A stretch of 64,000 bases of DNA from positions 32,391 through 96,390 of the forward strand of contig JAXRKP010001739.1 in assembly GCA_037039925.1 (NCBI GenBank), read 5' to 3'. The translations under genes and the position numbers were made by a program. This DNA comes from Doris montereyensis (Eukaryota > Mollusca > Gastropoda > Nudibranchia > Dorididae). The notes beneath the pieces were generated by a model. That model saw nothing but the letters and a program-made list of their open reading frames with translations, was not told the origin of the DNA and searched no databases. This document shows, one piece after another, positions 12,601 to 20,523 of the stretch (position 1 is the stretch's first letter; every line of letters starts with the position of its first letter).

Positions 12601-15600
12601 ACAGTTCAACAGTAATCCACCTCCTTCCAAACAGCCCCCATCCCTTACGCAATCCAGTGGTTTTTCACATCTCCCCCTCCCCATATCTGGATGTAGGTCT
12701 CCCTCCTTAGTCCTTACTATATAGTAGGAAGATAGACTCTTGTAGTTTCTAATGTCTATACACTTCAAATATTCACCCTTCCTCTTGTCCAGATACCACA
12801 TGTCATCATGACCATGTGGAAATGGACCTGTTTGAGAGATCAAAGTTCCTTTGTTGCTGGTCGCTGAACTCAGATGAAAGCTTCAATTTCCCTCTGTACT
12901 TTCAACACTCTAATCTCTTCATTCTTATGTGAAAAAGAGGTTTTTTATTGTTTTTTTCGGGTTTGTTTTTGTTTTGTTTTTTTTGCTGGGTTGTTTTTTG
13001 TTTTGTTTGGGGGGGGGTTGCCTTGTTGTTTTCACTGCACTTCATTCATATCTGTATTCTCATGACTTTTAAGCTCAAAAGTCTAAAGCAAGTATACTCA
13101 TTTCATATTGACATTGTTTCTATGAATCAGTCTTTTTGTGTTACTTGAATGCTTTGGCTGTCAATTTCAGAGTAAGAAATTCTAACAATGATTATTGTCA
13201 ATTTTGCAATTTACACAATTCACACTGTAATGGGAAAAACCGTTGCAAATCTACACATTTTCTTTCCATGGATTTGTAAAATTTGTTTGAAGGACATAAA
13301 AAAATGCTTTGTTTTCATCTCTTTTAGCAACCGTACTACATTCATTCTTTTGAGGACAACAGCGAATATGTGTACGATGTCCGCTGGTCGTGAATTCACC
13401 CAGCCTTGTTTGCCAGTGTGGACGGAGAGGGAAGACTGGACTTGTGGAACTTGAACAGCCAGACTGAGGTGAGAAACTTAACTCAAACCTTGTTATACCG
13501 CCAACTGTTGTGCAAGTTGTCACTTGGCATTACATGAAAAACCTTGTTATACCGCCAACTGTTGTGCAAGTTGTCACTTGGCATTACTTTCAAATTTTGT
13601 TATACCAGCCCAACTGTTGTGCAAGTTGTCACTTGGCATTACTTTCAAATTTTGTTATACCATAACTGTTGTGCAAGTTGTCACTTGGCATTACTTTCAA
13701 ATTTTGTTATACCGCCAACTGTTGTGCAAGTTGTCACTTTTTGGCATTACACTCAAACCTCTTTATAACACCAACTGTTGTGCAGAAGTTGTCACTTGGC
13801 ATTACACTCAAACCTCTTTATAACACCAACTGTTGTGCAAGTTGTCACTTGGCATTACATTCAAACCTCTTTATAACACCAACTGTTGTGCAAGTTGTCA
13901 CTTGGCATTACACTGTTTCAAACCTCTTTATAACACCAACTGTTTGCAAGTTGTCACTTAGCATTACATTCAAACCTCTTTATAACACCAACTGTTGTGC
14001 AAGTTGTCACTTGGCATTACACTCAAACCTCTTTATAACACCAACTGTTGTGCAAGTTGTCACTTGGCATTACACTCAAACCTTGTTGTACCGCTAACTG
14101 TTGTGCAAGTTGTCACTTGGCATTATAAAGGCCCTCTTTCATCAAATACGTCATTGGCCTTCTTTTCTCTTTGGGGAAACACAACACAGCATATACGTCA
14201 TTGGATTTCCTTTCTCTTTGTGGAAACACAACACAGCATATATACGTCATTGGCCTTCCTTTGTCTTTCTGGAAACACAACACAGCAAATACATCATTGG
14301 CCTTCCTTTCTCTTTGTGGAAACACAACACAGCAAATATGTCATTGTCCTTCCTTTCTCTTTGTAGAAACACAACACAGCAAGTACGTCATTAGCCTTCA
14401 TTTCTCTTTGTGGAAACACAACACAGCAAGTACGTCATTAGCCTTCATTTCTCTTTGTAGAAACACAACACAGCAAGTACGCGTCATTAGCCTTCATTTC
14501 TCTTTGTGGAAACACAACACAGCAAGTACGTCATTAGCCTTCACTTCTCTTTGTGGAAACACAACACAGCAAGTACGTCATTAGCCTTCATTTCTCTTTG
14601 TGGAAACACAACACAGCAAGTACGTCATTAGCCTTCATTTCTCTTTGTGGAAACACAACACAGCAAGTACGTCATTAGCCTTCATTTCTCTTTGTAGAAA
14701 CAGAACACAATAAATACATCATTGGTCTTCCTTTCTCTTTGTGGAAACACAAAACAGTCAATACGTTTTTGACCTTCCTTTCTCTTTGTAGAAACACAAC
14801 ACAACAAATACATCATTGGTCTTCCTTTCTCTTTGTAGAAACAGAACACAACAAATACATCATTGGCCTTTCATTTCTCTTTGTAGAAACAGAACACAAT
14901 AAATACATCATTGGTCTTCCTTTCTCTTTGTGGAAACACAACACAGTCAATACGTTTTTGACCTTCCTTTCTCTTTGTGGAAACACAACACAACAAATAC
15001 ATCATTGGTCTTCCTTTCTCTTTGTAGAAACAGAACACAACATATACATCATTTTTGCTTTCCTTTCTCTTTGTGGAAACACAACACAACAAATACATCA
15101 TTGGCCTTCCTTTCTCCTTGTAAATTCATTGTGCCTGCTATTAACTCATAGACTACCCAAGGTCTGTCACAAGATCATGGCATGGGTACCCAAAAATGTA
15201 GGGTGGTTTAAAAATTTCGCAACTTTTTATTTGTGTCATGTTGTCTTTATTATTTAAACAGTGTTCATAGGAGATCAAACTTAAATTGGCAGGGATAAAA
15301 ATCGGCTATGCATCATTAGTTTGTCTGAGTGGAGATGAGTGAAAGGGTGAAATTGAGAAGCTAAATTTTTGGATGGGGACTCCATTCACACAATACACTA
15401 CTTCCATCAGTAAATAGATGAAAACAATAATCGGAAAATGATCAGCCGGTAAACTGATCAACAACAGTGCGCCTCTGCTGTTTCTGACTTGTAGATCTAC
15501 TTGTAGTACTAGTGGTAGTAGTTGTTTTGTACATTGGCAAAGAAAACGGGTTTAGTCGAAGGCTTGCACTGCCAGCAGTAAAAACAATCATTAAAAAACC

Positions 15601-16638
15601 AACCGTTCACGTTAGAGACCTCGTTCCGGTATGAAACAGAAGTAGAATACCAAGCCTAGAAGATGCACCTTATCGTAATCGCGTATACGCAATATTTCTA
15701 TGGTTATGACCCGGCAATGCTATGATTGCACATGTGCGACAATTGTACTATGGCGTAAGTGTAGCGTGATCGCACCAGTTGTGCGACAATGGTAGTCTAT
15801 GAGTTAATCAAGAACACATACAGCTACAGTAGAGGAAAGTAGAAAATGATAGTAAGCTATATACAGTCACACTGGTGCCATTGATATCGGGGATTTTCCC
15901 TTTCTTCCAGGTGCCCACAGCCTCTGTCCTGGTTGATGGACGGCCGGCGTTGAATCAATGTCGCTGGCATCACACGGGTCATCACATCAGTGTGGGAGAC
16001 AACACCGGCCGCATTCACATCTATGACGTAGGGAGGTAAGAAGTCTTGGTTGACTTTTGTCATATTTTTTAGTTTATATATTTGATATGAGAGAAGGCGA
16101 TGAGAGGTGTTAATACCTTCCTTTTTTTGTCTTTTGTAAATAAAGTTGTCACTAAGCTACTCATGTGAGGAATTCACATAGTAAACAAACTATTTGTAAT
16201 GTTTTGGATTGGCCATGCAGGTGAAAGTACAATTTTGAAGGTTTTGGGTTGGGAGGTTTTTTTTATGCAATGGTTGTGGTTTTATATTTTATAGTTTTAT
16301 ATGTTCTTTTAATTCTTTTGACATTTATGTAGTATAATGTGCAGATGCTTTTGGAGTTGATGATATATCTTTTCTGCTTTCAACTATTCACAGGATTTAT
16401 TTTATTCTATAAAGTTTTCCTTTTTTTTTTATTAAGTCATCACAATGCTTTCCACCAAGAACTAGATTTGATAGAGACTGTAATCATTTCTACCTTATTT
16501 CCCCCTCACAGCACATAGCCAATCCCAAAAACGACGAATGGTCACGCTTTTGTGCATTCATTGCAAGAACTGAAACAGCACGCAGCGGAACGGGAGGAGG
16601 ACTCATCTTTGGCCGGAACCGGAACACCGCTGAGATAA
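2365..16638 (+). CDS. DYNC1I: cytoplasmic dynein 1 intermediate chain, 3' part of gene (11 exons)
   Basis: The intermediate chain is the WD40 subunit that holds the cytoplasmic dynein heavy chain and binds dynactin p150Glued and the light chains; it acts in microtubule transport in the cytosol. Recognised by strings shared with animal family members, such as [18 protein letters not shown], the GGTYSG segment and VYDVRWS. Exons found are 2365-2523, 2971-3132, 3738-3838, 5262-5385, 6140-6288, 6647-6760, 9526-9659, 9899-10041, 13328-13468, 15911-16035 and 16512-16638. They cover the acidic linker and the WD40 propeller to the stop codon. The N-terminal coiled coil and light-chain-binding region is missing and should lie upstream of the window. 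The frame breaks in exons 2, 3, 4, 5, 8 and 11 and at the exon 10/11 junction, and exon 9 has an in-frame TGA. Splice sites and codon-level conservation are otherwise intact, so sequence error is more likely than a pseudogene. Confidence 0.93.
2971..3132 (+). CDS. DYNC1I: dynein intermediate chain exon 2, frame broken
   Basis: Acceptor GGTTCTCAG, donor GTGAGTG. Three frames are needed: QELS in the first, then [14 protein letters not shown], then RMGRVIS and [20 protein letters not shown]. These correspond to the family's EEEKQQI ... F ... R.GRVIERAL helical stretch before the propeller. At least two one-base shifts are present, the first within a run of GGAGGAG near 2990 and another between about 3028 and 3045. 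Confidence 0.75.
3378..3600 (-). repeat. tRNA-derived SINE, family V (minus)
   Basis: On the minus strand the head gives a box-B-like segment with CATGAGGTCCTGGGTTCAAA. The body includes GCAAGAAGCTAGGCCCTGTC and CAGGAGATGATTTCTTATC. Other copies are at 18785, 47503, 53448, 57338 and 62573. Confidence 0.65.
3738..3838 (+). CDS. DYNC1I: dynein intermediate chain exon 3, frame broken once
   Basis: Acceptor TTTTGACAG, donor GTGAGT. Reads DILAGERLK, then after a one-base shift [20 protein letters not shown] followed by SPQ. The family motif here is F(F/Y)DERWSK.R.....DWS, the entry to the first WD40 blade. The start could be two bases later (after ACAGAG). Confidence 0.85.
3862..3985 (+). repeat. 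dispersed element X, copy 2
   Basis: GGGAGCTACTAGTAGGTC, then TTACTTCTTTC, TCTTAATTTAGCCTGGGATC and GAATGGGGTAAAG. It sits between the donor of exon 3 and the 19-bp minisatellite that begins about 20 bp after its 3' end. Confidence 0.7.
4005..5210. repeat. minisatellite, about 19-bp unit
   Basis: Irregular tandem copies built on TTTCATTTGTCACATATTG and TTACATTTGTCACACATTG. Units vary in length, and longer T-rich variants interrupt the register. The array fills most of intron 3 and stops about 50 bp before the acceptor of exon 4. Long open frames across it encode only FHLSHIV-like repeats and are not genes. Confidence 0.95.
5262..5385 (+). CDS. DYNC1I: dynein intermediate chain exon 4, several small lesions
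   Basis: Acceptor CATTTCCAG, donor GTAATT. Encodes [14 protein letters not shown] and [12 protein letters not shown], matching the family's NEDAPHEPDGVALVWN and YKKTTPEYVFHCQ. A conserved tryptophan codon after VALM is missing (three bases). The last codons are shifted by extra T bases (GTTTTTCCATTGCCTAG), and the first codons are also off frame. Confidence 0.92.
5630..6043. repeat. GA microsatellite with GGGA and CAGA blocks
   Basis: Begins as pure (GA)n at about 5634, turns into (GGGA)n near 5720, back to (GA)n near 5838, then a degenerate CAGA/GACA zone to 6043. It lies in intron 4. Open frames on both strands here are low-complexity artefacts. Confidence 0.98.
6140..6288 (+). CDS. DYNC1I: dynein intermediate chain exon 5 (WD40), frame broken twice
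   Basis: Acceptor TGCTATCCCAG, donor GTAAGT. Reads [13 protein letters not shown], then VVIGGTYSG, then [20 protein letters not shown] and SATSHT. These are the family blade with [21 protein letters not shown] and [12 protein letters not shown]. One base is in excess near 6180 and one is out of place near 6211. The exon ends on a codon boundary that joins correctly to exon 6. Confidence 0.94.
6306..6584. repeat. five-copy 53-bp tandem repeat
   Basis: Five copies start near 6317, 6370, 6423, 6477 and 6530, each with GAATTCTGATTCTCCTAAAT, TTTGGCCAGGA and TATTTAAACAT. Copies differ by only one to three bases, so the expansion is recent. The first copy is fused to the 5' part of intron 5. Confidence 0.95.
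6602..6646 (+). promoter_or_regulatory. CT microsatellite serving as polypyrimidine tract of exon 6
   Basis: A pure (CT)n run of about 18 dinucleotides is followed directly by GTTGCCAG, the acceptor of exon 6. It is the only pyrimidine tract before that exon. Confidence 0.8.
6647..6760 (+). CDS. DYNC1I: dynein intermediate chain exon 6 (WD40), intact
   Basis: 114 bases, 38 codons, phase 0 at both ends, donor GTAAAG. Encodes [18 protein letters not shown] followed by [20 protein letters not shown], nearly identical to the animal family consensus. It is the clearest diagnostic exon and carries no lesion. Confidence 0.97.
6830..6950 (+). repeat. dispersed element X, copy 3
   Basis: CACTTCTTTCCTTTTCACCC, TCCTTTTAATTTACTCTGAG and GGTGAACAGGGTAAATTC in the usual order; the 5' part is missing. 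Located just after the donor of exon 6. Confidence 0.6.
7030..7546 (+). repeat. three consecutive copies of dispersed element X
   Basis: Copies lie at about 7030-7165, 7283-7412 and 7424-7546. Each has a TACT(T)CTT block, a pyrimidine run and a 3' end close to GGTGGACAGGGTAAA, GATGAACTGGGTAAA or GTTGATAGGGTAAA. The last one precedes the 34-bp minisatellite by about 85 bp. Confidence 0.65.
7630..8757. repeat. minisatellite, 34-bp unit, about 33 copies
   Basis: Unit core TTCAAATGAATCTGTCTGTA followed by TTGTGTGGTATTCG. Very uniform; variants are single substitutions (GTGTTTG for GTATTCG) or short deletions. It is the main content of intron 6. Confidence 0.97.
8808..9258 (+). repeat. further copies of dispersed element X
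   Basis: A full copy at 8808-8940 (GCTACTGGTAGGTCCCACTT, TCTTAATTCACCCTGAGATC, TGGTGGGCGGGGTAAATC), a copy at 8952-9145 containing an internal second start, and a 3' piece at 9180-9258. The tail GGGTAAATCAATCAATG of the first recalls the (AAATC)n tail of SINE Y. Confidence 0.7.
9366..9521. repeat. short tandem repeat CTTGTCATCTGATTATCATTTG
   Basis: About seven loose copies alternating TTGTCATCTG and GTCATTTG. The last copy reads CTTGTCATCTG and runs straight into CAG, so the acceptor of exon 7 lies at the array edge. Confidence 0.9.
9526..9659 (+). CDS. DYNC1I: dynein intermediate chain exon 7 (WD40), intact
   Basis: 134 bases; acceptor ATCTGCAG, donor GTAAGT. Encodes [20 protein letters not shown] followed by [20 protein letters not shown] and CRHGT. 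It matches the family's GD.NNF.VGSEEG.VY.ACRHG. Ends two bases into a codon that exon 8 completes. Confidence 0.96.
9682..9866. repeat. two-copy duplication in intron 7
   Basis: TTCTTACGTTTCAAGTAAGG, a short GT run and TTGACTCTATAAACTAT occur twice. The copies start near 9701 and 9784. Confidence 0.85.
9899..10041 (+). CDS. DYNC1I: dynein intermediate chain exon 8 (WD40), frame broken once
   Basis: Acceptor TGATTTCAG, donor GTCAGT. Reads [20 protein letters not shown], then [10 protein letters not shown], then after a shift near 9990 [17 protein letters not shown]. The family has SKAGI.E.(F/Y)EGHQGP(I/V)T and LF.TSSFDWT.KLW. The exon ends on a codon boundary. Confidence 0.95.
10042..13327. 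other. intron 8, with an AGATCTAGA-rich zone
   Basis: No coding exon recognised on the plus strand. From about 10635 to 11345 the sequence is AT-rich and full of overlapping AGATCTAGAT/TCTAGA words, including AGATCTAGATCTAGA-type palindromes. From about 11980 to 12135 there is a GA-rich, partly GGGA tract. Between 12135 and 13327 I see nothing beyond T-rich and G-rich homopolymers near 12940-13020. Confidence 0.7.
13328..13468 (+). CDS. DYNC1I: dynein intermediate chain exon 9 (WD40) with an in-frame TGA
   Basis: 141 bases, 47 codons, phase 0 at both ends; acceptor CTCTTTTAG, donor GTGAGA. Encodes [15 protein letters not shown], then TGA at 13391-13393, then [20 protein letters not shown]. 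The family has a proline where the TGA stands (WSP.HPALFA). The frame is kept on both sides, so this is a substitution (CCN to TGA needs two changes) or two compensating errors, unlike the indels in other exons. Confidence 0.95.
13479..14130. repeat. minisatellite, 53-bp unit, about 12 copies
   Basis: Unit contains AACTGTTGTGCAAGTTGTCA and CTTGGCATTAC. Starts about ten bases after the donor of exon 9. Two unit types are segregated: the left copies have CTTGTTATACCGCC and the right copies CTCTTTATAACACC. Confidence 0.97.
14140..15125. repeat. minisatellite, 47-bp unit, about 21 copies
   Basis: Unit contains TTCTCTTTGTGGAAACACAA and CATTGGCCTTCC. It follows the 53-bp array directly without sharing sequence with it. 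Subtypes cluster: TACGTCATTAGCCTTCA in the middle, ACATCATTGG(T/C)CTTCC to the right, and a repeated ACGTTTTTGACC variant. Confidence 0.97.
15145..15803. mobile_element. piggyBac-type MITE with TTAA target duplication
   Basis: 659 bp bounded by TTAA on both sides (15141-15144 and 15804-15807). The ends are inverted copies of CTCATAGACTACC, and similarity continues weakly inward (TGTC.CACAA). There is no transposase frame inside. TTAA duplication and C-starting short inverted ends are the hallmark of piggyBac-family elements. Inserted in intron 9. Confidence 0.88.
15911..16035 (+). CDS. DYNC1I: dynein intermediate chain exon 10 (WD40)
   Basis: Acceptor CTTTCTTCCAG, donor GTAAG. Encodes [20 protein letters not shown] followed by [20 protein letters not shown] and G. 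The family has VPTAS...G.PALNRVRW...G....VGD..G.I.(V/I)YDVGE. One base seems to be missing at its 3' end, because exon 11 is only in frame if this exon ended on a full codon. Confidence 0.96.
16512..16638 (+). CDS. DYNC1I: dynein intermediate chain last exon with stop codon
   Basis: Acceptor CCCCCTCACAG. Reads [13 protein letters not shown], then after one extra T in TTTT reads [18 protein letters not shown] and ends LAGTGTPLR and TAA (16636-16638). The family ends with NDEW.RF..TL.EI....A, followed by a short variable tail. The C-terminus is therefore complete. Confidence 0.93.
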
Positions 16639-17760
16639 AAACAAGTCCTTACTTTTAGGAAACAAATTTACCCGATTAATAGAATGATGAAAAGAGTCAA
16701 GTGCATGTTGTATGCTTCTGTGATGTGATTTTTGTAAGCAAATCCACTTGAGAGACGTTTTCTTTTTTCTAATACTCTGTTGAACGCAATATTCTTCTAG
16801 CATCCATCAAGCATGTAGTTATATAACCTTCCCTTTGATTTCCGTATGACTGAGACTGAATCTGAACGTGACAAAACAATGTCAGTTGATTGAGTTGATT
16901 GATAACGTAGAGACGTATGCCTTTTGTTATATAATGTATTTCTTTTTTCTTTTTTTTTTTTTTGTCTTATCAATGACTTGCGCTCTCTGTTTATTGACAT
17001 GTTCCTGATACGTGATCTCTGGAGTGAATGCTTTCTCAGTTGATGAGGGAATGTTCCTCATAGAATGTCATATAAGATACGCGAAGAAGAACGTATGTTG
17101 CAAGTGTGGCTTATTTCCGATATTTCCTTGTACAAAAAGTTCTTTTTAGAGAAATTTTCTGAATGTGATCGCCTGTGTATAATTGAATTACTGTACTGTT
17201 AATAGTGTTGTGATTTGCCTTCATCTAGCTTTTTTCCCCACCTATTGGTTCACATGAGAATTTGCTGTTATTTTAATGGCCGATTGTAATTCATTGCTTC
17301 TAAGGGGTTATTTCTATATGATAAATGTTTATGGGGGCAAAAAACAATTAACTAAAGATACAAGGTATTTTATGGTAGCTTGATATTTTGATGGAGATCA
17401 GCGGCCATCCTGCTTGGTGAACGCTACTCTTCCTGGCTTTTTTTTTCTTCTTTTTATTCTTAGTCTTAGCAAACTGTTACAATTCTGACTAAAGTTTTGC
17501 ATTTACTTGTCATTTGCACGGTGTAAAAAAATATGTTTTTGTTTTGTTTTGTTTTTCTCCTTTTTTTTTCTTCATATTTTCATATTGGGAGTGGGCATCT
17601 ATGCTTTGTTATTTAACCCCAACTGTGTTACGAAGGAAGTAAAATATAATTCTACTATAGACTTAAAACATTCTTTTTTTCCATTTATATATTTACATCT
17701 AGAAAATTCTGATACCGACTCTGAACTTTAAAGTTGCAAAGTTAAAATAAAAAATTGGTC
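16639..17760 (+). other. probable 3' untranslated region of the dynein intermediate chain gene
   Basis: No coding signal. An AATAAA hexamer at 17746-17751 with a GT/T-rich stretch downstream is the first clear polyadenylation signal after the stop codon. The length of the UTR is inferred from this alone. Confidence 0.4.
17746..17751 (+). terminator. DYNC1I: candidate polyadenylation signal AATAAA
   Basis: AATAAA inside TTAAAATAAAAAATTGG, followed by TTGGTCCTTTG and more T-rich sequence. It is 1.1 kb after the stop codon; no cleavage site can be read from sequence alone. Confidence 0.35.
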
Positions 17761-18091
17761 CTTTGTTAATTTATGTTCTTTAGAATTCTCTCCCTTTGCT
17801 ACGTAGTAATGATAATCTATAAATATATATTCCCTAGATTGTCCAAGGTCATTTAGAGGGGATTTGGTGCCAACTGTTCCATGTAACCTCAAATTGCTAA
17901 TTTCATTAAACAAAACATGACATGTTAAGTCATGAAAACATACCACCTATTGGCATTGTGGATTTCTATATACTCTCTGTGCGGTCTTTTAAGTTGAAAA
18001 TGTTTGCAGGTAGTTTGGAGAATTTCTATACTCCATGTGTGTGTGTGTGTGTGTGTGTGTGTGATATTATTTGTAAGTGTTGACAGGTGTT

Positions 18092-18583
18092 TGTGGTGTT
18101 CATGTTGGTCTTACTTCTTTCCTGTGTGTTGGGGTGTTCATGTTGGTCTTACTTCTTTCCTGTGTATTGGTTTGTTTATGTTGGTCTTACTTCTTTCCTG
18201 TGTGTTGGTATGTTTATGTTGGTCTTACTTCTTTCCTGTATTTTGGTTTGTTTATGTTGGTCTTACTTCTTTCCTGTGTGTTGGTATGTTTATGTTGGTC
18301 TTACTTCTTTCCTGTGTGTTGGTATGTTCATGTTGGTCTTACTTCTTTCCTGTGTGTTGGTATGTTTATGTTGGTCTTACTTCTTTCCTGTGTGTTGGTA
18401 TGTTTATGTTGGTCTTACTTCTTTCCTGTGTGTTGGTATGTTTATGTTGGTCTTACTTCTTTCCTGTGTGTTGGTATGTTTATGTTGGTCTTACTTCTTT
18501 CCTGTGTGTTGGTATGTTTATGTTGGTCTTACTTCTTTCCTGTGTGTTGGTATGTTTATGTTGGTCTTACTTCTTTCCTGTGG
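18092..18583. repeat. minisatellite, 38-bp unit, about 13 copies
   Basis: Unit contains TATGTTGGTCTTACTTCTTT and CCTGTGTGTTGG. Highly uniform. Its GTTGGTCTTACTTCTTTCCT block resembles GCTGGTAGATCCTACTTCTT of the X copy lying 70 bp to the right, so it may have been seeded by X. A (GT)n run at 18037-18062 precedes it. Confidence 0.96.
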
Positions 18584-18651
18584 ACATGGGAACTTTCAAT
18601 GAAATCTGTCTTTCTTTCACTTGCCTTTTATTTGGCTTTGGAAGGCAAGTT

Positions 18652-18748
18652 TGGGGGGTGTTGCTGGTAGATCCTACTTCTTTCCTGTCACTCTTGCACC
18701 TATCTTTCATGTTGCCGCTTCATCATAATTCACCCTGAGACTGAACTT
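18652..18748 (+). repeat. dispersed element X, 5' part
   Basis: GTTGCTGGTAGATCCTACTT, TCCTGTCACTCTTGCACC and ATAATTCACCCTGAGAC; the tail is missing. Adjacent to the 38-bp array. Confidence 0.65.
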
Positions 18749-18784
18749 AAAAATGCATTGCATTAGTGCACTGAACCATGGTCT

Positions 18785-18900
18785 TGTGGTGTCAGTGTCG
18801 CCTTATTGATTAGTTGTCAGACTCAGCATTAGCATTGTGAGGTCCTGGGTTTGAATCCAGGTGATGCTAGGTCCCACCTCATGTTTCTTGGAAAGGCACA
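18785..18900 (+). repeat. SINE family V, head half
   Basis: Contains a box-B-like GGGTTTGAATCC after GTGAGGTCCT, then GGTGATGCTAGGTCC and CTTGGAAAGGCAC. Cut at the AAT microsatellite that ends the LINE beyond it, so the two insertions abut. Confidence 0.6.
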
Positions 18901-18902
18901 TA

Positions 18903-19137
18903 ATAATAATAATAATAATAATGCAAAATTTATATAGCGTCCCTATCCATGAGAGTCATGCTCAGGTGCGCTTTACAAAGGCTAGCACATACATCATACA
19001 AAAGCTTACATAATTTATTCAATATTTAATATTACTATAAAATCAAGACATGTACATACACGAAAAATTATTACAATTAAGATGAACAGTACCTAAATGA
19101 CGATATGTGCTAATTACAAGATGGCCCTATACACACG

Positions 19138-19171
<34 letters not shown>

Positions 19172-19650
19172 TACACACACACACACAAATTGCAGGTGCC
19201 AAACCCCTCACACCCCCTGATAGGTCGAAAAGTCAGTTTTAAAAGTCTCTGTGTATAAAAAAAATAGTAATAGTTAAAGAAGTCAAACTAAAAGAACTAA
19301 GAATAATTACATATACATGACAGTGTTAAAGGTACCATACATCAATAAAACACCAAACCCTTAACACGGGTTATAGAAAATGCCAATAAGTTAAATATTA
19401 TGTGAGTCGAAAGTGAAGCGGAACAACTCTGTTTTAAGTGATTGTTTAAAAGAAGGAAGGTTGTACAGTTTCTAGTTTTAACTGACAAAGAATTCCATAT
19501 AGCTGGGGCCGAAAAGGTGAAAGAACGTTCGAGAAATTTGGTCTTAGGGACGCTTCTTTTTAGTTGCAAAGATTGGGATGATCTAAGCCTCATTTCCTCA
19601 CACAACTCAGATGCAAAGGGTGCCACTTCCATTACTTCCAACACTGGGGA
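18903..19650 (-). mobile_element. 5'-truncated non-LTR retrotransposon (LINE), 3' end
   Basis: On the minus strand an open frame (19644-19342) reads RSSQSLQLKRSVPKTKFLER, SFTFSAPAIWNSLSVKTRNC and LLLNNHLK. This is the familiar C-terminal tail of LINE reverse transcriptases (sAP.IWNSL...R). It is followed by a 3' UTR containing a (CA)n run (19137-19188) and the block GTAAAGCGCACCTGAGCATG, and ends in an (ATT)n tail at 18904-18921. The 5' part with endonuclease and the catalytic palm is absent. Confidence 0.8.
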
Positions 19651-19965
19651 CTCGATGGTCCAGCGACAAGGTATCGGCCTCTCAACCCAAAGGTTGTGGG
19701 TTCATGCCTAACAGTGATGTGTTCAAACATTTTGTTTTCTCCATATATTTTTTCAGAGTAAAGCTCACCACTCTGGTCCAGGTAGGTGGATTGCCACCTG
19801 ATCTCATGGCAAATGGTAATAACAAGGAGATCCTGTGTGTACATCACACCATTGTCTGCACATTATAAAGATCCATTTTTTACAGGGCAGTTCGGGAAAA
19901 AATTTAAAAATCATACCAAAAGCCCCAAGATCACCTTAGTTGTGGATGTGGGTAAAAATACCCAT
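19646..19965 (+). repeat. tRNA-derived SINE, family Y, copy 1
   Basis: Head with TGGTCCAGCGACAAGG (box A-like) and GGTTGTGGGTTCATGCC (box B-like), body with GGTCCAGGTAGGTGGATT and AAGGAGATCCTGTGTG, and tail GATCACCTTAGTTGTGGATG followed by TGGGTAAA. Directly abuts the truncated end of the LINE. Confidence 0.75.
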
Positions 19966-20004
19966 GGCGGTTATGGTGGGGGGGGGGGGGGGGGGGCATA
20001 TGAA

Positions 20005-20215
20005 TTGAAATTTGATGCCATGCATAGAAATCAACTCAAATGGTTTGGACAGGTAAACGGTATGAATGATAAGGGAAGAGCTCAATTTAGATAAAAGGCT
20101 GAAACCGAAAGTAAAAGACCAAAAGGCAGATCACAGAGAAAGTGCAAAGAAGGTATAAAAGAGGCATTGAAGCAAAGAGGTTTAATCTTAGAGAAGGAAA
20201 CATAAAATGTCAGGG
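20005..20215 (+). mobile_element. LINE reverse transcriptase C-terminal remnant
   Basis: Translated segments NQLKWFGQVNGMND and, after a frame break, RPKGRSQRKCKEGIKEALKQ and RGLILEKE resemble the LRWFGHV.RM...R..RGRP...W...I...L C-terminal segment of many endonuclease/reverse transcriptase LINEs. It is a fragment of about 70 codons between two SINE Y copies and has a stop near its middle. Confidence 0.65.
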
Positions 20216-20244
20216 CAGGGTAACCTGGTCATTTCGTGCATATA

Positions 20245-20523
20245 GGGACTCTGTCGTCCAGAGGCAAGGTGTCGGCCTCTCAACCAAAAGGCAGCGTCAA
20301 CAGTTGAAAAAAAAAAAAATTTCGAGCAAAATCTACCCCTATGGTCCAGGTAGGTGGATCAATACCTAGTCCCATCGAAGGTGGACGGAAAAAAGGAGGT
20401 CCTGTGTGCAGATCACAACACTGCATGTTAAAGATCCCTTGGCTGTTTACAAGGCAGTCTGGGCAAGTCCAAAATCCTACCAAAACCCCTGTGATCACCT
20501 TAGTATGTGAGTAAATCAAATCA
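20245..20523 (+). repeat. tRNA-derived SINE, family Y, copy 2
   Basis: GTCGTCCAGAGGCAAGGTGT and CGGCCTCTCAACCAAAAGG in the head, GGTCCAGGTAGGTGGATCAA in the body, TAAAGATCCCTTGGCTGTTT, and tail GTAAATCAAATCAAATC. Box B is damaged. Confidence 0.8.

Noticed and set aside
13524..15257. Frames with [13 protein letters not shown] and SLWKHNTT repeats
   Set aside because: Translations of the 53-bp and 47-bp arrays in intron 9.
19342..19644. A host gene on the minus strand
   Set aside because: The frame matches the generic C-terminus of LINE polymerases and is followed by an (ATT)n tail, so it is a retrotransposon piece.
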